Of a stretch of 46,733 bases of DNA, positions 9,551-15,405 are shown in pieces. Numbering within the stretch: the stretch's first letter is position 1; each line of letters begins with the position of its first letter. The translations under genes and the position numbers were made by a program. Source of the stretch: an uncultured Collinsella sp. (GTDB lineage Bacteria > Actinomycetota > Coriobacteriia > Coriobacteriales > Coriobacteriaceae); the NCBI GenBank assembly GCA_902475245.1, contig CABRYP010000017.1:1-46733 (forward strand), given 5' to 3'. Under the pieces are notes generated by a model. That model made no database searches and was not told where the DNA came from. It saw only the letters and a list, made by a program, of their open reading frames with translations.

Positions 9551-10200
9551 GGAAACTGTGTCCCGGATTCAAGCCTCAGGACGGGATGAACTTTCCCAAT
9601 GGGGCCGCATGCGGAAACTGCGTCCCGGATTCGATGTTCAGAATGGGACACGCTTTCCCCTTGAGTCCCTAGCGGAAAGCGTGTCCCGGAATTCGGCTCC
9701 AGAGTGGGATGCGCTTTCCGGTTGAAGCCTCAAGCGGAAACTGCGTCCCGGAATCCGCGCCTGGAATGGGATGCGCTTTCCGGAACAGCTCTCAACCGGA
9801 AACTGCGACCCGGAATTCGATGCCAGAACGGGATATGCTTTCCGAATCGCCTTCAGGCGGAAATTGCATCCCATTCTGAGTCTTCATTCTGGGACACGCT
9901 TTCCGCAAGGAGCTTCGTCAGGAAAGCGCATCCCGTTCCGAGCTCCTATTCCGGGACGCACTTTCCGGTTGTCATTCACTTGGAAACTGCATCCCAGTTT
10001 GAGCGTCTATTCCGGGATACAGTTTCCGCTGAGCGCTTCAACCGGAAAGTCTGTCCCGTTCTAGGCCTTGATTCCGGGACACGCTTTCCGCTAGGCCCGC
10101 CATCCGGAATGTACATCCCGTTTTGAGCGTCCAGACTGGGGCGCGCTTTCCGCTGGCGTGGCCGTTGGGAAAATGCGGCCCAGATAGGGGGATGTAATCC
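9551..10200. repeat. Palindromic tandem array A (ten 46-bp units plus a half unit)
   Basis: Units start at 9551, 9613, 9674, 9736, 9798, 9859, 9921, 9982, 10044 and 10106, with a left half at 10168: a period of 61-62 bp. Each unit is exactly 46 bp, with a left arm like GGAAACTGCGTCCC, an 18-nt loop and a right arm like GGGATGCGCTTTCC, so each can fold into a 14-bp stem (the unit at 9674 pairs fully if G-T pairs are allowed). Linkers are 15-16 bp. Loops in the first five units read in one direction (GGAATTC then CAGAAYGGGA); those in units 6-9 read as their reverse complement. Both strands stay open over long stretches, but no coding signal is seen. Confidence 0.9.
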
Positions 10201-10223
10201 AGCGATGCGCGGCCTAGCAGCTC

Positions 10224-11222
10224 CTACAGCTCCACGTCGTTGAGCCATGTCGGCAGCGCGGTCTGCCGGATGCCTGCCGTCTGCAGCTTTTTGGCGAGCA
10301 TTCCTGCCGAGCGGACCTCGTTCATGGTAAAGCGCAGCAGAGGGTGACCGTAGAGCGATAGGTGCGCCTCGCGCTGTCGTTCGGCAACGAGCGCTTCGGC
10401 GGTGGTGCGTCCGGCCAGCATGGTCTGGTCGGTATATTTGATGAGCCCGTCGAGCTCGCCCAGTGTGAGTTCCCGCGCCTGGCGCTCCCAGGCAAAGTCC
10501 GTTCGTATGGGCTTGGTCGAATTGAAGGGGTCCGTCAGCTCGTATTGAAGCCAATCGGGCGCAAAGCCCGTCTCGATCATGATGGCTCGGGCGACCGATT
10601 CCCCGCCGCTCTCGGCGCGGGCGTCGGCATATCGAAGTGTCGTGAGGGCGGTGCGAATCGTGCGACCATTGCGGGCGGTCGCTCGTTGCTCGACGGCCTC
10701 CATCAGCTGTTCCCGCGCAAGGCCGAGCTTTAAGATCGTCGAATCGGCAATGGGCATGCCGTCGGCAAAACCGGTCTGCAACAGGCAATCTGTGACCGTT
10801 TGGATGGGCGGCGTTACCGATATGCCGGCTCTGCGTATTGCTCCGGCCGGCTCAATTTGGTGCCGCTGAATATGTGCGCCCGGGCGAGCCGACGGCTTTG
10901 TCGAGCTGCAGACATGCACGACATTCAGGTGTCGCCACGAGACCTCGAGCCCCAGCAGACAGGCGGCAGAAAACGAGCAGAACGTCCAATCGGGGTGGAT
11001 GATCGCAAGGGCGCGGAGGATTTCGCAATGGCGTTGCGCTCGGTTGAGTTCATCCCAGCGCGTTTTTCGCGCAAACAACCCCGGCATGGGCGAGACAACC
11101 GTGCCGCCGGTGCGCCGAAGGAGCGCTTTTCGGATCGCCGTGCTCGGGGGAATCAGACAGCGCCCCTCTTGTTCGGCTTGAGTGAGCAGTTGGTCGATGA
11201 GCTGGTCATTGCAATGGGTCAT
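10224..11222 (-). CDS. AbiEi-like protein with C-terminal nuclease-like domain
   Basis: A 332-residue protein resembling actinobacterial proteins annotated as AbiEi-family antitoxin-domain / DUF559-like. The N-terminal part (about 1-110) reads like the AbiEi winged helix and following domain, with CLLGLEVSWRHLNVVHV and a VTPPIQTVTDCLL segment near 150. The C-terminal part (about 215-290) has the order E-S-G-G-E-S, LQYELTDPF, RTDFAWE and ELDGLIKY, typical of the Vsr/DUF559 PD-(D/E)XK-like fold. The ATG at 11222 is preceded by AAAGGAGG. No AbiEii toxin gene is adjacent, so a toxin-antitoxin pair is not supported; a solitary defence or DNA-related role is possible. The stop codon lies 24 bp from the last half unit of array A. 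Confidence 0.6.
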   Translation of the reverse strand: MTHCNDQLIDQLLTQAEQEGRCLIPPSTAIRKALLRRTGGTVVSPMPGLFARKTRWDELNRAQRHCEILRALAIIHPDWTFCSFSAACLLGLEVSWRHLNVVHVCSSTKPSARPGAHIQRHQIEPAGAIRRAGISVTPPIQTVTDCLLQTGFADGMPIADSTILKLGLAREQLMEAVEQRATARNGRTIRTALTTLRYADARAESGGESVARAIMIETGFAPDWLQYELTDPFNSTKPIRTDFAWERQARELTLGELDGLIKYTDQTMLAGRTTAEALVAERQREAHLSLYGHPLLRFTMNEVRSAGMLAKKLQTAGIRQTALPTWLNDVEL

Positions 11223-11539
11223 GAGCTACCGCCTCCTTTTGGGTAGCAAAAACGTATCAGCTGGAACTTGCCGCTCAGCCGACCAAAAACTGACCAAAAT
11301 CTAACCATGCAGGTAGATGACCTGCTTTTGGCGTCATTTTTTGAAGCTGAATCGGTGGGCGGTAATCGGCGACCGTGAACGGTAGCGAGTTATGAAGACT
11401 GGGTAAGTTTCGGGACGTGTACTTTTTGAAAAAGAGCATTCTATCTGCTGTTTTGTGTTTCTGGATCGCATATTTGAAGGCATGTGATAAGGGCGGCGGA
11501 CTGTCGCCTTTTACCTGCGGGTCGTTGTCTTGTATCTGC
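11223..11539. other. Non-coding gap before array B
   Basis: This 317-bp, comparatively A/T-rich stretch carries the upstream region of the minus-strand AbiEi-like gene (its ribosome-binding site is at 11231-11238). A small hairpin GCAGGT/ACCTGC (11309-11325) is followed by TTTT on the plus strand. GGCG/CGCC near 11492-11507 followed by TTTT is a second weak one. A GTG-initiated reading frame at 11417 runs on into the repeats and is not considered real. No other feature is visible. Confidence 0.4.
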
Positions 11540-11814
11540 GGAAACTGTGTCCCGGAATTGCCGCTCGGAATGGGATACATTTTCCGGAACAGCCCTCAAC
11601 CGGAAACTGTGTCCCGGAACGAGCCCTCAGAGCGGGATGAACTTTCCCAACGGGGCCGCAGGCGGAAACCGTATCCCAGAATTTAGGCTCAGAACGGGAC
11701 GCGCTTTCCGGATGGCATGCTTGGCGGAAACTACGGCCCAGTTTTTGGCTCCAGAACGGGGTACATTTTCCGGAACGGTCCACGTGCGGGGGTGTACCGC
11801 CCCTTTTCGTGCTC
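11540..11814. repeat. Palindromic tandem array B (four units plus a split fifth)
   Basis: 46-bp units start at 11540, 11602, 11664 and 11726, exactly 62 bp apart, all in the same loop orientation as units 1-5 of array A. Linkers are shared with array A: the one after 11585 matches that after 9781, and the one after 11647 matches that after 9596, so the arrays descend from each other by duplication. A fifth, diverged left half begins at 11788 in register and is interrupted at about 11814 by the ATPase cassette; its right half is at 13312-13330. Confidence 0.85.
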
Positions 11815-11827
11815 CGCTTGTCGGATT

Positions 11828-11879
11828 ACGTTATAGCTAGACATATTATAGGAAGGTATAATATAGCTAGCTATAACGT
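11828..11879 (+). promoter_or_regulatory. 52-bp palindromic promoter/operator of the ATPase gene
   Basis: Two 23-bp arms, beginning ACGTTATAGCTAG on the left and ending CTAGCTATAACGT on the right, differ at only two positions and enclose a 6-bp centre. The right arm contains a perfect TATAAT (11857-11862). Its position 35 bp before the ATG suggests a promoter buried within an operator, as in autoregulated toxin-antitoxin or defence loci. A clean -35 box at 17 bp is not apparent. Confidence 0.65.
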
Positions 11880-11896
11880 AAAGGAAGGATGGCCCT

Positions 11897-13288
11897 ATGT
11901 TTATCGGAAGAACAGTGGAAATGTCCGAGCTCAATCGACTGTATGGCACGGGCTCCTTTGAAATGCCTGTGATTTACGGCCGCCGTCGTGTGGGTAAAAC
12001 GCGCCTTATCACAGAGTTCATCCAAGGCAAGAAGGCTATTTACTTTCAAGCTCGTCGTACCAATGCGGAGGCAAACCTGCACGGCTTTAGCCAGGCGATA
12101 CTTGCAGGCTCGGTTGGTGCTGCAGGCGTGTCGTTTCGTAGTTTTGACGAAGCGTTCGATGCATTGGCCACCATGGCTCGAGCGGAACGTTTGATTGTCG
12201 TGATTGACGAGTATCCCTATCTCGCCCAATCGAATCCCGAGATCAGCTCGTTGCTGCAAGACAAGATTGATCACCTGTACAAAGAGACCAGGCTCATGCT
12301 GATTCTATGCGGCTCGTCTCTTTCGTTTATGGAGGAACAGGTATTGGGCTACGAGAGCCCACTATACGGTAGGCGTACGGCCCAGTTTAAGATCATGCCG
12401 CTCGATTTTACGACGACCCTCGGCCTGTGGCAGAGCATGGGTCGCGAAGACGCTGCGGTTTGCTATGGCATGACGGGCGGCATTCCTGCATATATCGAGA
12501 AAGTCGATCCTACCGTATCGCTCAAGGACAACATCAAGCGTCTTTTTCTTACCCCTACGGGTTATCTCTTTGAAGAGCCGAGTAACCTGCTATTGCAAGA
12601 GTGCCGCAATCCCGAGCAATATGATGCGATCGTGCAAGCAATTGCTCAGGGGCGCTCGAAGATCTCGGAGATTGCGAGCTCTACGGGAATCCCTGCGAGC
12701 AACGTAAAGAGCTATGTGGATAAGCTGGCGTCGCTTGGGATTGTCGAGCGCGAGCTGCCCCTAAACGAGACGAGCAATAAGCGGGCTGTGTATCTGCTGA
12801 GCGACCAGATGTTTAGGTTCTGGTACAAGTTTGTGCCGCAGAACATTGGGCTGATTCAAAACGATATGGCCGAGATGGCGTATAAGCGCATTGAGCCGCA
12901 CATATCGGATTACATGGGTACGGTCTTTGAGCTTATATGCAGACAATACGTGTACGAACTCGCGCGTGCGGGCCAGCTCGATGTGGTTCCGGCGAGCGTC
13001 GGGCGCTGGTGGGGGACGGATAATCGCACGCATACGCAGGAAGAAATCGACTTGATTGTTGACGATGGCGAGGGCACTGCGCTGTTTGCGGAGTGCAAAT
13101 GGCGCAATGAACCGGCGGGCGAAGACGTGCTGCAAAAGCTCGTTCATCGAAGCGAGCTCTTTAGACGGCAACGAAAAAGCTATGCGCTTTTCTCAAAAAG
13201 CGGCTTTACGCAGGGATGTCGGGATGCCGCGGAGAGTAGGGGAGACGTCAAGCTGATCTCGTTTGCCGAGATGTGCGAGCGGAGATAA
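11897..13288 (+). CDS. AAA+ ATPase, archaeal-type with DUF234-like C-terminus
   Basis: A 463-residue protein of the archaeal-type ATPase/DUF234 family. Walker A is GRRRVGKT near residue 28 and Walker B is LIVVIDEYPYL near 104, followed by sensor-like LILCGSSLSFM near 137. A winged-helix segment lies near 255-290 (ISEIASSTGIPASNVKSYV). The C-terminal domain has EIDLIV followed by ALFAECKW, a PD-(D/E)XK-like arrangement seen in DUF234. The family is widespread, often mobile and of unclear function, possibly defence. Codon use is more A/T-rich than in the purine genes, consistent with transfer. The ATG follows AAGGAAGG. The gene has no partner and ends 24 bp before the right half of a split repeat unit. 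Confidence 0.8.
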   Translation: MFIGRTVEMSELNRLYGTGSFEMPVIYGRRRVGKTRLITEFIQGKKAIYFQARRTNAEANLHGFSQAILAGSVGAAGVSFRSFDEAFDALATMARAERLIVVIDEYPYLAQSNPEISSLLQDKIDHLYKETRLMLILCGSSLSFMEEQVLGYESPLYGRRTAQFKIMPLDFTTTLGLWQSMGREDAAVCYGMTGGIPAYIEKVDPTVSLKDNIKRLFLTPTGYLFEEPSNLLLQECRNPEQYDAIVQAIAQGRSKISEIASSTGIPASNVKSYVDKLASLGIVERELPLNETSNKRAVYLLSDQMFRFWYKFVPQNIGLIQNDMAEMAYKRIEPHISDYMGTVFELICRQYVYELARAGQLDVVPASVGRWWGTDNRTHTQEEIDLIVDDGEGTALFAECKWRNEPAGEDVLQKLVHRSELFRRQRKSYALFSKSGFTQGCRDAAESRGDVKLISFAEMCERR

Positions 13289-13311
13289 CCAAGCGCTCTG
13301 ATGTGATGCTC

Positions 13312-13562
13312 GGAATGGGACGCGCTTTCCCCTTGCGGCCTTTGGCGGAAAGCGCGTCCCAGATTATAGCTCCAGAGTGGGATGGCCTTTCCGGATCGGC
13401 CCCTCGCGGAAACTGCGTCCCGGATTCGATGCTCAGGACGGGATGCCGTTTCCGATAGAGGCATGGGGTGGAAAGCCTCCCATTTCTAATGTTCAAGAAA
13501 TGGGAGGCAGCTCATCGCGAGCTGGGCCTTTTGTTTGGAGCGGAGGCAGCATCCCGGAATTC
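13312..13562. repeat. Palindromic tandem array C (half unit, three units, half unit)
   Basis: The stretch starts with the right half of the split unit (13312-13330), then full units at 13347-13392 and 13408-13453. A remodelled one follows at 13470, whose arms at 13474-13486/13495-13507 pair perfectly over 13 bp (GCCTCCCATTTCT with AGAAATGGGAGGC). After it comes GCTCATCGCGAGCTGGGCC plus TTTTGTTT, a worn copy of the 9510-9545 terminator, and then a left half unit at 13542 (GGAGGCAGCATCCCGGAATT). Beyond it the ATPase-remnant region begins. Confidence 0.8.
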
Positions 13563-13612
13563 GGGCAATCCGGTGGTCAGGGGTTGAGCGAGCGTCGCGC
13601 TAAGGATGCCAA

Positions 13613-13727
13613 GCGTAAAACTTTCAATGAACATAGCGTAAAAACTACATCCGCAACGGCGTAAAAACTACATTGGAAGTAGCGTAAAATCCGCATTGAA
13701 AATGGCGTAATTTCGTATATCGCATGA
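13613..13727. repeat. Five 23-bp iterons upstream of the ATPase remnant
   Basis: GCGTAAAA or close variants begin at 13613, 13636, 13659, 13682 and 13705, each exactly 23 bp after the last. The second and third copies share GCGTAAAAACTACAT; the others keep GCGTAA and often a CATTGAA-like second block. They end right at the start of the DUF4143-type fragment, so they may be binding sites in its former promoter. No array B/C similarity is seen. Confidence 0.75.
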
Positions 13728-13905
13728 TTGCCCGAGCTTGCACACGGCCTTTTGCGAGCTCTTGCCATGAACGAGAGCCAGGCTGTCACGTACAAGACGC
13801 TCATAAAGGACGCCTCGTACGGTGAGGCGGGCCCCGACGAGAGGACCATCGCTGCGTACCTGGATCTCTTCAACAGGCTCAAGCTGACCGAGGACCTGTG
13901 CGGAG
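13728..13905 (+). pseudogene. Fragment of a DUF4143-type AAA ATPase
   Basis: About 59 codons read as an internal piece of the DUF4143 C-terminal domain of AAA_14-type ATPases: LLRALAMNESQAVTYKTL, then PDERTIAAYLDLFNRLKLTEDLCG. No P-loop or start region is present, and after DLCG at about 13905 the frame continues into unrelated sequence. The piece is therefore a remnant of a gene whose two ends have been lost. Only an open frame beginning with TTG at 13728 supports its 5' edge. Confidence 0.65.
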
Positions 13906-13965
13906 TTTTGGCTTGGCTGCCAGGTTGTGGAAGTTGCGCTCGCTGCGCACGGAGAAATTGTCCAT
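13906..13965 (-). pseudogene. Truncated 5' end of a SAM-riboswitch-controlled gene
   Basis: On the minus strand an ATG at 13965 follows a good AAAGGAG and opens MDNFSVRSERNFHNLAAKP. After about 20 codons it hits the junction with the DUF4143 fragment, and the combined frame stops at 13879. The product is not recognised; the aptamer just upstream suggests methionine or sulfur metabolism. Most likely this is the decapitated start of a gene whose body was deleted. A genuine 28-residue peptide is a less likely alternative. Confidence 0.5.
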
Positions 13966-13970
13966 ACGGA

Positions 13971-14063
13971 CTCCTTTCATCGATGTTGGCAGGGCCACCG
14001 TGCCTCTTGGCCGGTTGGCGTCGGGATCGTGGAGCCAACTCTCTACCCCGACTCTGGATAAAA
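13971..14063 (-). promoter_or_regulatory. Probable SAM (S-box type) riboswitch
   Basis: Read on the minus strand, the region has S-box landmarks: ATCCAGAG after the P1 strand, a P2 helix GTCGGG/CCCGAC with the internal AGAG-type loop, GCCAACC after P2, then GGCC/GGCC around GGCACGGT, and CTGCCAAC before the closing strand. P1 is TTTTATC (14057-14063) paired with GATGAAA (13975-13981). The 3' strand of P1 runs into the AAAGGAG ribosome-binding site at 13971-13977, so ligand binding would be expected to block translation. The family assignment is by eye from the consensus and not confirmed. Confidence 0.55.
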
Positions 14064-14083
14064 CGCGCCCGCTCCTTGCGGGC
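14060..14083 (-). terminator. Hairpin and T-run directly upstream of the riboswitch
   Basis: On the minus strand GCCCGC-AAGGA-GCGGGC is followed by GCGTTTT. It could end transcription from the minus-strand gene at 14296. The T-run overlaps the 5' strand of the riboswitch P1 stem. Confidence 0.5.
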
Positions 14084-14148
14084 ACGATGGAGTCTATCAG
14101 CGCGCGCGGATGGCGCTTGATTTCCCAAGTGATTATTCGGCTTTCATC

Positions 14149-14231
14149 CGGAAAAGTGTCGAAATCAGCCGTGTAAAAGTACGGAAAAGTGTCGAAATAG
14201 GCACCTTAAAACTTCGGAAAAGTGTAGCTGG
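14149..14231. repeat. Three 33-bp direct repeats
   Basis: CGGAAAAGTGTCGAAAT begins at 14149 and 14182; CGGAAAAGTGT begins again at 14215. Spacing is exactly 33 bp. The second half of copies 1 and 2 also keeps a TAAAA block. On the minus strand the core reads ATTTCGACACTTTTCCG. They differ in period and core from the 46-bp units and from the 23-bp iterons. No gene is present between 13966 and 14295; apart from this and the aptamer the stretch holds nothing recognisable. Confidence 0.7.
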
Positions 14232-14295
14232 ATGACAAGACAGCACTTAGAAGCCGGCGCTGGATGCGGGATCCTGCGGCCGCCTTCAGCTCTCG

Positions 14296-15282
14296 CTACT
14301 CATCGTCCCCGTCGTTGGGGTCGCCCTTGAGGGTGTTGATGTCCAGGTACTGGTTGTCGTCCTCTTTTTCCTGCGTTGCCGATTCGGACGCGGTGGGGCC
14401 GCGGAACAGTTGGAATCCCTCAAACGCAATGACACCGAGCAGGGCAATGATAATGGCGATAAAGGCAACCTTGACTGCCTGCGGAAATTCCGAGAAACGC
14501 AGTGCCTTTTCCTCGGCGTAATAATCGGCGAAGCGTTCTTCGCCCGTGCTTTTGGTATACGCCGGCGCGGACGCGGCCTCCGGGTCATATTCCGGTGCAG
14601 GCGTGGCAGCGTACGGATCGTTGAGATAATCGCTCGATGCGGTGCCATAATCCTCGGTCTCGATGCGACCGTTGCCATCATAGCCATCGGAATAATCGGA
14701 ATATGCCGCACCGCCCTCATAGTCCGCGGCGCTCGTGTTGGCGGCAAAAAGCGGGTTAACTGGAACGTCGAGCGCCGGCATGCCGGTAGAGGTCTCATCA
14801 AGATCGGTTGCAGCCCAGGAATCGTAGGCGACCTGACGGGCAACGGGCTCATCGAGCCTTGTGACCGGAGGCTTGCGTGCCGCAGGAACGGGCAACTGCT
14901 GGGCGTTGTACATAACGGTGCTGTCGGCCGATTTGCCCTGCGTCGCTGCGGCGAGAAATGCCGCCGTCTCGGACGGGTCGCTTGCGGGGCGGGGAGCGGG
15001 CGTGGGCGCCGAAGTGGGTGCGGCCTTAACCTCGGGCGTCGAAACAAGCGACTGCGCAGGAGTCGGCGCGGATGCGGGCTTAGGCGCAAGTGCGGGATTG
15101 GGGCTTGACGGGCGAGCCCCGCCGCCCATGAGTTCGTCGGCGGTCCACGGGCGATCATCCATCACGTCGTCAAGGCTCAGCGAAAACAGGTCGTCTTCAC
15201 CCTCATCGAACGTGCGGTGCACATGTCCACCAATTGCCGGAATCAATCCGCGACCGGTGCATGATGCCTTGCTCAACGCCAT
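14296..15282 (-). CDS. Pro/Ala-rich protein with one C-terminal membrane segment
   Basis: No family is recognised. The 328-residue product has a short N-terminal block (MALSKASCTGRGLIPAIGG), an acidic patch, then a long low-complexity Pro/Ala/Ser-rich and Tyr/Asp-rich region (about 60-255). A single hydrophobic segment follows near 269-292 (VAFIAIIIALLGVIAFEGF), and an acidic tail of about 36 residues closes it. It could be a tail-anchored or type II envelope protein with an extended cytoplasmic arm. The start at 15282 follows AAAGGGTGG; an in-frame codon 96 bp further upstream lacks such a site. It is transcribed towards the riboswitch region, away from the regulator at 15406. Confidence 0.7.
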   Translation of the reverse strand: MALSKASCTGRGLIPAIGGHVHRTFDEGEDDLFSLSLDDVMDDRPWTADELMGGGARPSSPNPALAPKPASAPTPAQSLVSTPEVKAAPTSAPTPAPRPASDPSETAAFLAAATQGKSADSTVMYNAQQLPVPAARKPPVTRLDEPVARQVAYDSWAATDLDETSTGMPALDVPVNPLFAANTSAADYEGGAAYSDYSDGYDGNGRIETEDYGTASSDYLNDPYAATPAPEYDPEAASAPAYTKSTGEERFADYYAEEKALRFSEFPQAVKVAFIAIIIALLGVIAFEGFQLFRGPTASESATQEKEDDNQYLDINTLKGDPNDGDDE

Positions 15283-15405
15283 TCTGTTCCACCCTTTCGA
15301 AATACTAATGACATCGATTATATGGAACTTCCCAAGCGGCTCGGTCTTGGATTCGTGCTTTCCAGAACTCGCGCCCAAAAGGGGAGGGGCAATCCAGGCG
15401 AGTGC

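Larger units (their letters stand above)
11815..13306 (+). mobile_element. Candidate inserted cassette carrying the DUF234-type ATPase
   Basis: The sequence TGCTC occurs at 11810-11814 and again at 13307-13311. Deleting 11815-13311 joins 27 bp of one repeat unit to 19 bp of another to give exactly 46 bp, and puts the next unit (13347) exactly 124 bp (2 x 62) after the unit at 11726. The cassette is compact: 13 bp, a 52-bp promoter palindrome, the ATPase gene, then 18 bp. No transposase is encoded. Short inverted ends CGCTTG (11815) and CAAGCG (13290) are seen, but the right one lies 11 bp inside the boundary. The left half of the split unit is diverged, which weakens the case. Confidence 0.5.

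Noticed and set aside
9447..10126. Open reading frames of 80-140 codons on both strands across array A
   Set aside because: They follow the repeat, which lacks stops in several frames, are open on both strands, and have no ribosome-binding site or known domain.
9551..10200. CRISPR array
   Set aside because: Linkers are only 15-16 bp, are shared between arrays and are not unique; the repeated part varies in its loop; no cas gene is present.
11417..11686. Small lipoprotein-like gene beginning MYFLKKSILSAVLC
   Set aside because: GTG start without a good ribosome-binding site, and the frame runs on through array B.
9551..13562. Integron attC-type cassette array
   Set aside because: No integrase and no GTTRRRY core sites were seen; units are tandem and not one per gene.
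14149..14231. Degenerate copies of the 46-bp unit
   Set aside because: The period is 33 bp, repeats are direct and no right arm exists.
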